This document shows positions 23,396-34,599 of a DNA stretch of 64,000 nt, one piece after another. The position numbers and the translations under genes were made by a program. Origin of the DNA: Triatoma infestans (taxonomy: Eukaryota > Arthropoda > Insecta > Hemiptera > Reduviidae); contig JAAEAF010014491.1 in assembly GCA_011037195.1 (NCBI GenBank), positions 62,001 to 126,000 of the forward strand, in the 5' to 3' direction. Position 1 is the stretch's first letter. The number at the start of each line of letters is the position of its first letter. Below the pieces are notes generated by a model, which worked only from the letters and a program-made list of their open reading frames with translations, made no database searches and was not told the DNA's origin.

Positions 23396-24140
23396 ACAAT
23401 CTGGTGTGAAACACATACACCACTTTCTCTTACTCCTCTTAATACAGTTTTATAGAAAATGACAAATTTTCATTCAATTACAAGCTCATTTGTTCATTTG
23501 TCCTAACATAAATACACAGGTGATGGTGGGACAAGCGCCAACCTGCCAACACAGACAGGTAGAGAATGATTACATTGTACAATCAATAATGAACAAACAC
23601 ATTTGAATTCTTACGTTTCAGATTCCTCACAACTATGTAAAATCAATTTTATCAGAGAATGTTTAAGCAAAAGTGTCCCATGTCCACCTGTGCAGCAAGC
23701 ACTCCAAGATTAAAGAAAACTGTTGTCACCGTTTTCCAGAAAATTCAAAAAAACTAAAACAAAAACCTATTGTATAAAGTCGCACATCCGGTAAACCGAT
23801 TTTCTTCAAATCTGAAATTCTATCAATGCTTCTAATATGTATTAATATGAGGTAAGTGGTAAAACAATATACTGAAATGGTACTTTGTAAACCATTCAGT
23901 AATGTCGTTCTTTGGGTTGGTTGGCGCATCTGATGAGGTGGTAGTGGCTAAATGGATACCAAGTTTGAGCTTCCTGCGACTTTCGTTTTTGAGATATTCT
24001 GTTCACACATACACACATACTTACAGACCGTTAGCTAAAAAAAACATTTCTTTCGTATTCACAGGACCACAAAGCATGGTTTTTTCGGTGAATACCCAAT
24101 TTGGAAAATCTGGCATGATCGCAATACTTTCTCTTTTACA
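23396..24140 (-). repeat. Full-length DR1 copy
   Basis: Hairpin end TCTGGTGTGAAACACATACAC with exact ACTTTCTCTTACT at 23422-23434. The body has two modules and an 'acacatacacacatac' run at the microsatellite position, and the tail reads GATCGCAATACTTTCTCTT. Confidence 0.85.
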
Positions 24141-24299
24141 CCAATAACAGTCTTTAATTTTTATCATAATAAACAATTATATATATAAATTATATAATTT
24201 GTATTATATATAAATTATTATGTTGTATTATAATGTAATTGATATCACTGGAGGATAATCTCTGGTGTTGTGTTTAATTACTATCCAAACATCTTCTTT

Positions 24300-25036
24300 T
24301 TTAAAAAAAAATAGTTTAGATACCACCACGCATCTCAACACGAAGGTTTTGGTCAATATCCATTCACTGGAAGAGACTGATTGTTTTGTTGTTATTCTAT
24401 TTTTAACTGTGGAAACAGATAAGTGCCTTTCACTTTTATTTCAACCATTGTTCCAGGAAAATGATATTTTTGTGGAATTGGCGGGAGTGGGGGCAGCAAC
24501 GTTGAACTGTCTTCTAGAGTACCACGTCAGTACAATGTGCGGTTTTATCACCTATATAACATTGAGGTACTTTAGAAGCATTACTAGAATTCTAAATTAG
24601 AACTAGAATTCTAGAATAAAAACTAGTTAACCTAAATTGCGATTTTACAGAATGGCCTCCTCAGAGGTGGGGGATTTTCACGAAAACGGCTACAAAAAAG
24701 ATTTTCTTTAAATGTGGACTGTGCAGATAGATATAAACACATTACTTTTATTTGAAATATTTTTTTTGAAAAATTGATTTTAGAATAAAGTCTGAACGTT
24801 TCGTAAATTTCAAATATTATTTTGAGTTTGCAGCTCTATCTTCTGGAAAGTGTATATTCAATCAATTATAACTCATGCAATCTCTCCTGCTGCCATCTGT
24901 GTGAATCCAATACATAATCCACCCCTATATTGTTATGTTTGAGTACAAATTTACAAGTTTAAAGGAATGTGTCAATTTCAGATATTGTACAAAATACAAT
25001 AAGAGCAAGTTGTGTGTGTGTTTCATACTATTATTT
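24300..25036 (+). repeat. DR1 copy, truncated at the 5' side
   Basis: Reverse-oriented modules ('ttttatttcaaccattgttcc', 'gaaaacggctacaaaaaag') end in AATAAGAGCAAGTTGTGTGTGTGTTTCATAC, a decayed hairpin end. It lacks a clear microsatellite and 5' tail. Confidence 0.65.
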
Positions 25037-25137
25037 ATTTATCGTAAATTGCTAAAGAAAAACTGGAACAACCACTAAGTAATAAAGAAAATTACTATGG
25101 CCTTAGACCTCTCTATAATTTTCAAGTGTTAGGCGAC

Positions 25138-25159
25138 TATATATATATATATATATATG
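25138..25159. repeat. (AT)n microsatellite
   Basis: Alternating AT run, partly repeated at 25168-25180 with a 'gtacag' spacer. Confidence 0.85.
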
Positions 25160-25873
25160 TACAGACTATATATATATATGTACAGTGTTTTCCTACCAAG
25201 TGTTCTGACCAGCCTTACTGATACAAAAAAAAGTTTAAGATGGAAAGAGGGGATGTATAAAGTAATCGGAAAACATTGCCCCAATTTATGATGTTAGCGT
25301 GTCTATAAAGAAGTTATGAAGGCGACCTCTAACATGACCTGATTTTTTCTTTTCTTAAACCTTGACATAAGTAGTTAGAACCGCAACTAGATCGTTATGG
25401 ATTAATATTATCATACTGTGTGGGGGCGGGGGAATAATACTGGCACAATAATATTGCTGCTGGTAATTGCATAAATATGCTATTGTTACAATATGATTTC
25501 TATTTCATTATTCAATGGTTATCATAAACAGCAGTTATAAACGATAAATTTACCATTGGATGGAAATAAATTGACCACAATTAGTCGAATTTATTTTAGG
25601 CCAGGCATTAGCAGAACTATTTACAAAGATATTCAGAATAACAAGGTAATTAATACAATCTCGATATAAAATTAATTACTTTTTTTTAAAAAAATCCATA
25701 CCTTTGCGTGTTTTGAAGCAGCCAATCGACCGGCAACTCAATATCAAAGCCTGGAATGTACATTTTTTGATTACCTACAAGCGTGGTTTCTTAATAATAA
25801 GGGTCCCCTCCCTCCCAGAAACAAGAAAACAGATCTTTCAACCATAGATACCATGTTCATTATTCAAATGGGA
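25160..25873. other. No recognised feature
   Basis: AT-rich sequence without supported coding regions or repeat ends. Confidence 0.45.
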
Positions 25874-26580
25874 AAAAATATGGTGTGAAACACTCACACA
25901 ACTTTCTCTCAATGCAGTTTTCAAAATTGTAATTGACAAACTTTATTGTTAGTATATCAAATTTAATGAAATTCGTTGATATTTTTATGGAGAAAATAAC
26001 AAAAAACTTTTCAGTAAAAACGCACTTCCGGTTTACTAATTTTCTTGAAAGGGAAGGGATTAAGCTCAGTGGTAACGCGCTCGACTAGCAACGCGGAGAT
26101 CACGGGTTCGAATCCAGCCGTGCTACCCTTAGATTTTCTCTTCCTAGGAGCCCCTAAAGCTCACTGTCCGGAGGCCGGCAGTGCACTGAGGAAGGCTCCG
26201 GGCGCAAACGACCACAGATGTTGAGTCGCCTTTAAATAAAAAAAATAAAAAAATAAAAAAAATTCTTGAAACTCGAAATTTAGGCAATCTATTTATTTCT
26301 AATTAATTTTGTCTAGATGGTAGAATTGTATAATCAACTAAGATAGTACTTTAGAAGCAAACATAACCCTACCCCTCACCCAAAAGCCCTCTCAAATGAC
26401 TTTACCCGGAGAAATGTTTCGAATAAAAGTTTTGTTCTTTATATGTGTAGTACACATACCTAGTTTAAAGAAATTCGTTGGAGCCGTTTTAAAAATCGGA
26501 TATTTCCGGTGAAAGCTGGATATCGAAAATTTAGGACGATTACAATACTTCTTCCTATTAAGGAGTGAGAAAGAAATAAA
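25874..26580 (-). repeat. DR1 copy interrupted by SINE1
   Basis: Hairpin end ATGGTGTGAAACACTCACAC at the left; tail 'aggagtgagaaagaaataaa' at the right. The module is split at 'ttcttgaaa' by a SINE1 with a target-site duplication, and resumes with 'ctcgaaatttaggcaatc'. Confidence 0.8.
26051..26262 (+). mobile_element. SINE1 with 9-bp target-site duplication
   Basis: A tRNA-like head with AGCTCAGTGGTAACGCGC (box A region) and GGGTTCGAATCC (box B), a body with CTTCCTAGGAGCC, then an A-rich AAATAAAAAAATAAAA tail. TTCTTGAAA flanks it at 26042-26050 and 26263-26271. It sits inside a DR1 module, so it is younger than that copy. The head looks tRNA-derived, but the sequence continues as a repeat, so this is not a functional tRNA gene. 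Confidence 0.9.
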
Positions 26581-27215
26581 AAAGATACGACTCTATCTAT
26601 GCAGCAAGCAATCTAAATTTAAAGAATATCTTTGTATCCGGTTTTCAATAAAATGCTAAACACTTAAAAACCTATTCCATAAAATCGCACTTCCGGTTAA
26701 CCGATTTTCTTCAAATTTGGAATTCAATTGCTGCTTGTAATGTGTATTAAATATTATGTAGGTGGTAAAGCCATCTATTACACTGAAGTGGAACTCTACA
26801 AGGAAAGCATAACGGCTACTGAACCACGCAAAAATAAATTTTCTCAAGAAAAAGCTTCAAACAAAAGTAATAGATATTTATGTGATGCAGATAGTGTACG
26901 AAATTTGATGAAAATAGTGAAGCCCTTTTTTGAGAAAATCACTGGGAAAAAGCACTAAAGTCGCAGTCTCGTGGGCGGATATTGCATGAAATCTTCTAGT
27001 CGCAGGTCTGGTGGGCGGATGTTGCACGACATCTTGGTGTATTCGATGGAATACCAAGTTTGAGCTTCCAGCGACTTTTCATTTTCAAGATATTCAGTTA
27101 AAACACTTCGCTAATAACATTTTGTTTGTATTCTGGGGACCTCAAAACATGTATTTCTGGGGCAATCTCACAAGATCACAACACTTCCTCTTACTAAGGA
27201 GTAGACAAAGTAAAA
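26581..27215 (-). repeat. DR1 copy lacking the hairpin end
   Basis: Starts directly after the previous tail at 'gatacgactctatctatgc'. It contains CGCACTTCCGGTTAACCG and a second module with a local duplication of about 40 bp (26960-27036, 'gtgggcggat' twice), and ends 'aggagtagacaaagtaaaaa'. The microsatellite is missing or very short. Confidence 0.75.
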
Positions 27216-27989
27216 ACACTTTTCATGTATATTTTAGGAAAACTCAATTTTGAAAATTGACAGAATCGCAAGATTTCCTTTTTGCAATATTGAGGATAAA
27301 GTCAAGATAATTACTTTATACTAATAAAACCAGAAACCTAGTGCTTTTGTAAACATAGTTGGCATATTTTCAATAAAAATGCATGAAAAACGTAATTTGT
27401 GAAAATATATTTAATTTCTTACTGCAACATTTTATAAACTGAAATTCTCCTTCTGATAAATGTGAATTATTATTCCCACTCCCACCCTAGTGTATCAGTT
27501 CATATAATTATATTAGAAACAAAAACACTACTAACAACGCTGAGATCTTTCCCAACCGGAAGAAGGACATACCTGTAACAAAGAAAAAACAAAAATCAGA
27601 TCTAATTTTTTTTTGCAATAACCAAAATAAATAATTTAAAAACAATTAAATTCCTCTAGCAAAAACTATCTCTAAAACAATACTTTTGCAGAGTATTTCA
27701 ATATTTGCTTTTTCTAATTCTAGCTTCCAAATTTTAGTCGCTTATACATTATGCCGCGCAAACAACGCGAGAACACGGACGCTCGTATTAAGCGTTAGGA
27801 AACCTTAAACAAAAGCCACAAAGTTTCTCTTCTGAATATTTGTCCAACTCCACAGTTTTTGGCATCCCTAATCACAAATTCTCTATCCCCAATGCTTACG
27901 TTCTCTAGAAGAAGAAGAAAGATGACGTCATCAGGTGACTAGATGATCATCAGGTCGAATATATCTGTTTTACATACGACTATAGATGG
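27216..27989. other. No recognised feature
   Basis: AT-rich. The patch 27740-27950 is less AT-rich but has no frame or motif I can support. Confidence 0.45.
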
Positions 27990-28160
27990 AATATGAAACG
28001 AAAGTTTTGAGCGAAATCCGTCAATAGGAAGTGCAACTTATTTATTGCGATTTTATTTATTGCATAAAGACTGCAAGATTTTCTTTATAGTTCGCACATA
28101 TAGACCTGCCACTTTTATTCAAATACTTTTCCCTTTGAACTGATTTCTGAAGTGTTAGAC
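27990..28160 (+). repeat. DR1 module fragment
   Basis: 'aatccgtcaataggaagtgc' and 'tgcaagattttctttatag' followed by 'gccacttttattcaaata' match a reverse-oriented module. Confidence 0.5.
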
Positions 28161-29009
28161 CATCAACACCTGCCAAGACTTTGACAAATATTTGGGAAGA
28201 AAGTTTGATCATCAGGTCACTTTTTCGTTAGACGTTTAATTCTGGCCTTCGCTATCAGGTTCTCGACAAATTGTAGCACCCACTTTTGCTTGTGATATGC
28301 GATCGATCTACACCATTTTGATTCCTCTCGATGGGGCGGAGGGAGATAGAATCCTGATTTCTTGCATCAAAAGTGTTGGCCACTAGATTATGAATGGAGG
28401 TAAATAGTGAAATATTGAAACTGGAATAAATAAGATTTAAGTTTATTTATTAAAATTAAATGAAAAATAATAAAGAAAGAAAGAAAGACTATATAATGAG
28501 AATCTAAATAAATTCAAACATTTTTAATTCAAAAATTTCACACTCAACTGATATTAAGTAAATGAAACGATAAGATTTAAGGGTGGCTGTCATTAAAATA
28601 ACTGAAGTTACTTTTTTTTTCATCTTTACGCAAGCGAATACATTTTAATTGGATCCTTTTTTATATATAATATATTTCAGTGGTTTAATTCGTAAAACAA
28701 ACTTTACTGCTGAATAAAAACTTTCACTCTAAAACAAAAAAAGAAAGAGAGAAATTGGACCTATTAATTTTAAAGTCCAAAATTTTTTGAGGAAACATCA
28801 TTTATACGTTATATTATTTATAAAGTTTTTTATTTTATAACATTTTAACTTGTAATTTTATTCTTTGATTAGTAAATACAAATTTTAAAATTTTCTTTAC
28901 AAAATAAATCTTGGAAAAATGATTGCTTGGCCCCTCAGACTCACCTGATTTGTATGCAAGCCTGTTTTCTCGCATCACTCCTTATTCGTTATAAGTGTCT
29001 GAAAATGAA
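28161..29009. other. No recognised feature
   Basis: Strongly AT-rich, especially 28430-28920. No supported gene. Confidence 0.45.
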
Positions 29010-29665
29010 TTTTCTTTAATACTGAAACGTTACAATGTTTAGTTGGGCTCATCATAAAAAGGGATGTGAGGGTTTTAACTGTATATCTAAGAGCCTTATG
29101 TGGAGTGCTCTGTAATCAATACTAAGAAAGCCTGTCCAAATTTGTTGACAGAACAGCAATAGCCCACTATAATCAAATATTTTAAGAAAAATGTTACAAA
29201 TTAAAGTTATACGTTTCTATACTAGCAAGCATTCCAAGTTTAAATAAATTCATTGATACCATTTTCTAGAAAATTCCAAAATCTCAAAAACCTATTCCGT
29301 AAAATCTATCGCCTTCCGGTGTATCGACTTCCTTCAAATTTGAAATTCAATCGATGCTTCCAGTGTGTATTAATATTATGTAAGCGGAAAATCATATATT
29401 ATACCGATCTGGTACTTTAGAGGAAAGCTAACGCTACTATTCCCCCAGAACCTCCCAAAAAAAATTTCCCCGGGAAATTACGGGTACGAAGTTTAAAGAA
29501 AATCTTTGGGGCCGTTTTCGAGTGAACACGAAAAACTGAAAATAGCTTTCAGTAAATACGCACTCCCGGTTGATAGATTTTGCACAAAATCTTCGTGCCT
29601 GATGCGGAGGTAGTTAAATAACAAGTTAGATGCGATTTCGTTGTTTGAGATATTCCAGTGAAAGT
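29010..29665 (-). repeat. DR1 copy, AGCGGCCTTA variant
   Basis: Contains the variant block ('taagagccttatgtggagtg') and two modules ('accattttctagaaaattcc', 'ggggccgttttcgag'). It stops in the microsatellite region and lacks the tail end. Confidence 0.7.
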
Positions 29666-29806
29666 TGTAGACGTGTCAGTCAGTACACATAACCTCTACT
29701 ATTCAATTAACGATGGTAAGTCCTTTAAATAGTCCTCTAGAATAGCGTTCGGTGTTACGATTTCTAGTTACTGAAAGGGTTGAAGTCATCTGAAATGTAC
29801 TCCCAG

Positions 29807-29894
29807 TATTTAAGCAATACAGTGCAAGTTGTATAGTATGGTGCGAACTTCTACTAGTGTGTTAATCAATTCAAAACTAGCCGAATAAATGTGT
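29807..29894. repeat. 88-bp direct repeat, copy 1
   Basis: 'tatttaagcaatacag' through 'gccgaataaatgtgt' recurs at 31283-31370 in the same orientation with about ten differences. The mariner remnant begins immediately after it. It could be the edge of an unnamed element or an old LTR pair. Confidence 0.8.
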
Positions 29895-30318
29895 TTGATT
29901 ATACGGACAAAAGAGGTTTCAACTTGAATCTTGCATTGATGTTCATATTCAAATATACAGACGAGTTACGACAGAATAGAAGAAGTCTGCGATCTGGAAA
30001 AAGCGACATGGTTTGCAGAGAAGGAAGGAGTACTCTACTCCCGAGACAATGCTTGCTTTATCACAGACTGCGCAATTAGGCTGGAATGTTCTGCCACATC
30101 CATCATCTCGCATTAACAGATTTCTTTTTTGTCTGATCCTCTCGAAGAGTCTTGGTGACAGCTTGCACAGCAATGAAGAAATGAAAACAAATGTACAGAA
30201 CTGTCTCACACTTCATAATAAAGAATTTTTATATTGCCGGCATGGAAAAACAAGTAGAGAGTGTGTCGTCTATAAATGCATTAGTAAATTATGTCGAACT
30301 ATTGTGGGATTCACTTAA
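29895..30318 (+). pseudogene. Mariner-type transposase fossil (C-terminal catalytic part)
   Basis: A cut-and-paste transposase of the mariner family would bind its terminal inverted repeats and excise the element with a D,D34D catalytic triad. Here fragments of the C-terminal half are readable in different frames. One frame gives GVLYSRDNACFITD, matching the GVLFHQDNARPH-type block with the second Asp. Another gives QLGWNVLPHP, then the normally conserved SPDLAPSDY-type block is destroyed, and SLGDSLHSNEEMK and NKEFLYCRHGK follow, matching the family's C-terminal pattern. At least two frameshifts are needed. The N-terminal DNA-binding region and terminal inverted repeats were not found, so the copy is dead. 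Confidence 0.65.
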
Positions 30319-30401
30319 TAGAATATATTAAAAGTACAATATCTGTCTCTACTTACTGACTGATTCTCGTACAATATATAATAAAATACAGTATATATTC
30401 G

Positions 30402-30600
30402 GGGCGGGTGTGGTGTAGTGGTTATGAGCATGGACTTGTAAATGGGAGGCCCCCAGTTCGAGTCCCGGCGTATAACTGCTAAATTTTATATTTGTTTAAA
30501 AAATGTTATTAGTAAAGTAGTTGCTTCCGCCCCCGTCCACGACACCTAAGTTGGTAGTTGGACGTTAAGCCCGCCTGAAAAAATAGGCATTACTTTACAA
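30402..30600 (+). mobile_element. SINE2 with 10-bp target-site duplication
   Basis: The head has TGTAGTGGTTATGAGCA (box A region) and GTTCGAGTCCCGG (box B), typical of a tRNA-derived promoter. The body has GCCCCCGTCCACGACACC and AACGTCCAACTACC in inverse form. TATATATTCG flanks it at 30392-30401 and 30601-30610. The same family occurs on the other strand at 33887. The tail ends in a TTTAC-type repeat rather than poly(A). Confidence 0.9.
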
Positions 30601-30610
30601 TATATATTCG

Positions 30611-31282
30611 CGCTGAATAGATGGGTCCGCAATGCTGGATAATTTACCATTTTCTATCGATCTTTTTAAGTACCAACATACTTGTATATTTTCTTATATT
30701 AACCATGCATGGATTTTAACATTTATTAAATAAATTATTATTGTTAAATAAATTAAAATTAAATTAAATAAATTAAACATTAAATTAAATAAATTATTGT
30801 TTATACGCTTTTCTTCAAACTTTATGTAACAACCAAACATTTATATTGTAGTTTTGGGAGGTCTGGATGCTCTGAACACTGTTTATATTGAATTAGAATA
30901 TTAAGCACCACAATGATTTACCATGCGAAGAGAGTGACAGACTGACTGGCAGAGTGACGGTGTGAGAACAATGGTCGTTTAAGGTTGATGGTAGTTCCAA
31001 TGGCGCTTGAATGAGAGTGAATTGGCCCCATTTTTAAGCGGGCGGCTGACCCAACCCCTTTACTCTCTTTAACTTCTCCTCCCAGTGCCGTGATATGTTC
31101 CATAGATTGCCTCTCTGAGAGCTAGTGGTAGGGCGACGATTTATTACAATAGTTTCTATATACTTATTTGTGTAATGTACTCTAAAACTTTCTATCCCCT
31201 CTCTTATTAAAAATACCTTGACAAAACACTGAGTATACTTAACATACTATTAAGATTTAATTTTGTATTCTTCAAAAGAAGC
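30611..31282. other. No recognised gene; low-copy repeat near 30918-31110
   Basis: 30700-30800 is AT-rich (AAATTAAAT repeats). 30918-31110 shares an order of short matches with 44590-44770 ('ctggcagaRtgac', 'cttaacttctc', 'cgtgRtatgtt'), which suggests a diverged, unnamed repeat family. Confidence 0.4.
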
Positions 31283-31370
31283 TATTTAAGCAGTACAGTG
31301 CAAGTCGTATAAAATCATGCGAACTTCTACTAGGGTGTTACTCAATTCAAAAGTGGCCGAATAAATATGT
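31283..31370. repeat. 88-bp direct repeat, copy 2
   Basis: Second copy of the 29807-29894 sequence; the two are about 1.48 kb apart. Confidence 0.8.
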
Positions 31371-31532
31371 CCACCACTATCTACTATCTAATCAAAATGT
31401 ATGATCATTTGATTTGGTTATTAAACACGTACTATTATAACCTTAGAACCTCCCGCATACAATCAACAAGTGTAATGCGTGACAGAAAGATTAAGTTGAC
31501 GTCAACTCTCTACTCGAACTGATAACCTTACT

Positions 31533-31562
31533 CTGACGATGGATGAGAATCTGCAACCGGTT
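31533..31562 (+). other. CTGANGA-stem motif
   Basis: CTGACGA-T-GGAT-GAGA-ATCT-GCAACCGG: the same layout as the motifs at 33735 and 62164, with GAAAC changed to GCAAC. The stem remains pairable through one G-T pair. Confidence 0.4.
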
Positions 31563-31617
31563 AAGGACAAAAAAATAAGCATGCTACGACAGATAAAAAT
31601 CCTAGATTTATTCGCAT

Positions 31618-31822
31618 GTTGGTAATTTGACAGCAGTTTGGGTTATTTGTCAGCAAGTACATTTTTTTTTCTATGCCATAGCTTCGGGTACTCAGCCTTC
31701 TATGTCGAGCGGCTTAGTATAAAAAGGCTGCGCTGGCGACTGAAGTTGTCATTTTGTTGGATATCCAGGGAGCACATGAGAATAAACTAGGATACGAACA
31801 ACTTCACCCTCCGTTACAACAA
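31618..31822 (+). repeat. Possible solo LTR or promoter-bearing repeat
   Basis: Bounded by TGTTG and CAACA. Contains TATAAAAAGG at about 31718, a possible start region near 31740, and AATAAA at about 31781. The order TATA, start, polyadenylation signal is LTR-like. No target-site duplication and no second copy were found, so the call is tentative. Confidence 0.3.
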
Positions 31823-33000
31823 TGTGAGGTTCGGACAAAATTGAGGCTAAAATTCATTTTATTTTTTACATTAATCTCGAATCTCAATTTTTTGTTTATA
31901 AATTTTTATTTATTTTTATTTTCATTCTGCAACGTGGCAAATAAGAGAATGTAGTGATTTGCTTGAAGGAAGCAGTCCGTGCTATTCTTCTCGACGGTTT
32001 ATACTCCTCGTTCCAGTTGTAACTGGTTAGTCTCTTGGCCAATAGCCTTTCAAATGTTTTGAGAAGATTCCCAGGTTGATCAAGAAGAACGTATTTTTTA
32101 CAATGGACTGAAATCTGCACCTGGTTATGTTTAGGAATCTGCGGTACAATTGTTTCGACAGTTAGTTAACAAATGGAATTTATAGAAAAAGACGGTAATA
32201 CCATTGCTTTTGACCTATTTGGCGCACTTTGTAATCTTCAGTAAAATCTTTGATGACTTTAGATGTTCGGGCTTCATGCCTTAGAGTTTGTTCATATTTA
32301 TAAATTTCCAAGAGAGGTGATCGCGCGAAACTGATCAGTGGAAAGAAGAAATAGAAGCAGAAGGTACTGTCCGCAATGCGGATTGTTATTGCTAGTCTCT
32401 TCAGTCATATCCACAATGTTGGGTATGACAGCTATATACTAAATTTAATATATTAAAAGTTATTGAAGAGTAAAAGTCAGAGTGACTAAAACTTTGTTTA
32501 GATATAAGATTTAAACTGTTTATACAGGATTTATTTCAAACAATAGAAGAATCCTAAGTGAAAATCCTATTTTATAAAGAAACAAGAGAATGAGCCAGGG
32601 TATACTATAGCAGTTTTGTTCCTTACAGTAAAATGTATATAAAGTTATATAAAATATAAGAGAATGATGAAGAAAACGTATGCCTGTAATGTTAGTGTTT
32701 TGATGGTGTTGACGTAGTGAGAGAGGGGAGGATTTATAGTAAATACAAAGTTGACAATTTTCAGTGGAAACTTTTAATATGTAGGAAAACATTTAATTTC
32801 TACAACACTTCTCTAGGCTTTACTTGCTTTCTATTATTCTAATTTACTTCATTTCTAAAACAGTACTATGTTCAAACTTTCTTATATTCTATGTTCATAC
32901 AATAGAGAAGTTAAAAGCGTCTGCTAGAATGTCATAGAGTTCATATAGTAAGAAGCTTTAAGATCTGCGTTTAAAAACAAAAAAGAAATATGCCACAAAA
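31823..33000. other. No recognised gene
   Basis: Mixed composition. Frames of 66-90 codons near 31754-31954 and 32520-32792 have no recognisable motifs and low-complexity content. No repeats were recognised. Confidence 0.45.
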
Positions 33001-33632
33001 AAAATCTGATGGGGTCACATGATTCTCTTCTATGGCTGTTAATGCAATTATAAAATTGGCATATTTTTTTTTAAACTTAAAATATTACTCATTTGCAATA
33101 ATATAAATACAGAGGTGGTGAGCATACATGTATCCAAGCAGGTAATAGTTACTGAACTCCAGAAGAGAGCTCAATAACATCGAACAAACACAAATAATAT
33201 TTGAAATTTACCATCTCACATTCTCCAGAAATCCATAAAATCAATTTTTCCGGAAAAAAGTTTCCAATAAATGATGACGTCATATCTATCTGTACAGTTA
33301 GCTTTCCAAGTTTAAAGAAATTCGTTGTAGCCGTTTTAGAGAAAATTCCAATAAACACTGAAACTTTTTCCGTAAAGTCTCGCTTCCGGTAAATTTGGAA
33401 TTAAAGCAGTACCTTCATATTTTACAGCTGATAGAACCGTACATTGCACTGAGGAAAAACATGAAGTACTGGAAGATACGGTGATGGAAAAATCAACTTA
33501 GAACTTCCGGCGAACTTTCTTTTTTGACATATTTCTCGTAATCAGGAAACATAACTATTATCCGTAAATTCTCAACTTGTAAAATTTGTCACGGACGCAA
33601 TCCACGCTTTTCAATCTATGACAGAAACTTAA
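33001..33632 (-). repeat. DR1 copy
   Basis: A diverged hairpin end (TCTGATGGGGTCACATG) leads into one good module ('caatttttccggaaaaaag', 'cgttgtagccgttttagag') and a decayed tail ('cacggacgcaatccacgc'). It is directly followed by the next copy. Confidence 0.7.
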
Positions 33633-33734
33633 AAAAATCTGGTGTTAAATACTCCTAAGACTGTCACTTACTGCAATATACGTAGTTTTATGTATGATTT
33701 TATCAGTCATAGCATGCTTCATTTTGTTGGTTCT

Positions 33735-33764
33735 GAACGGTTTCGGATTTTCATCCATCGTCAG
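33735..33764 (-). other. CTGANGA-stem-GAAAC motif
   Basis: The minus strand reads CTGACGA-T-GGAT-GAAA-ATCC-GAAACC. Stem GGAT/ATCC replaces GGGC/GCCC of the 62164 copy, so pairing is retained while the bases change. The flanking 'acaaaatgaagcatg' is also shared with the 62 kb foldback. Confidence 0.5.
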
Positions 33765-33886
33765 ATAAGGTTTGTAAAAAATTCGTGTAGAGAAATGACA
33801 TAAATTATATGTTTATATGACAAACGACACTAGAACTGAACTTTCCAAGCAAATATTTCACCGTTTGAAGAAATTTTGACAGATAA

Positions 33887-34095
33887 AATAAAAGTAAAGT
33901 AAAGTAATGCCTAGTTTTTCAGGCGGCTTAACGTCCAACTACCAAATTAGGTGTCGTGGACGGGGGCGGAAGCACCTACTTTACTGTTAATATTTTTCAA
34001 ACCAATATAAAACTTAGCAGTTATACGTGGGACTCGAACTGGGGTCCTCCCACTTACAAGTCCATTCTCATAACCACTACACTAACACCCGCCCC
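33887..34095 (-). mobile_element. SINE2 with 14-bp target-site duplication
   Basis: Reverse-oriented copy of the 30402 SINE. The minus strand starts GGGGCGGGTGTTAGTGTAGTGG, with box B GTTCGAGTCCC and a 3' tail of TTTAC repeats. ATTTTGACAGATAA flanks it at 33873-33886 and 34096-34109. Confidence 0.9.
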
Positions 34096-34599
34096 ATTTT
34101 GACAGATAACTTCCTATCGGATCCCATGGTGATTCCTAAAAGGAATGCCATCTTTGAACTATCTGTAATTTTTCGTTTCTGAGCTATGCTGTTCACATAC
34201 ACGCTCACACTTTCTAAAAAAAACACTTTTTTGGACTCGGCGACCTTAAAACGTTTTTTCCGGTCAAAACTTGATATCGAATATTTGACACGATTAAAAG
34301 ACATCCTCTTACTTCAGGATTAAGCGAAAGTATAAAATAAGAAAACATTTATAATTAAAGATATTATTTTGCATTTATTTAGAAACAGATCTGTAATGAC
34401 GTTACAGCCAAAGAAATCGAAAATGTGAGAGTCATAAAAATGAATTGTGATGAATATTCAAATGTTTATTTAGCAAAACTTCAATCCATTCAGTGACAGA
34501 ATCCCCTCCATTAAATTTCTTTTTCTTTTGTTAAATTTGTTTAAAAAAAAGGCACATAGTACTTAGGTAATAGTCTACCTGGTGACCACCAGGTAATGA

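Larger units (their letters stand above)
33636..34332 (-). repeat. DR1 copy interrupted by SINE2
   Basis: Left end TCTGGTGTTAAATACTCC; right end 'catcctcttacttcaggatt' plus 'aagcgaaagtataaaa'. A SINE2 splits the copy at an 'attttgacagataa' site. The stretch 33700-33770 is not DR1 and carries a CTGANGA motif, so another small insertion may lie here. Confidence 0.65.

Noticed and set aside
24265..24600. 111-codon plus-strand frame as a host gene
   Set aside because: Most of it is a DR1 copy in the plus orientation; no domain and low-complexity hydrophobic content.
26055..26125. A tRNA gene
   Set aside because: The box A and B words are good, but the sequence continues as a repeat body with an A-rich tail and a target-site duplication, and other copies exist at 8475 and 57596, so it is a SINE.
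30408..30480. A tRNA gene
   Set aside because: Same reasoning: the head belongs to SINE2, with a second copy at 33887 and a 10-bp duplication.
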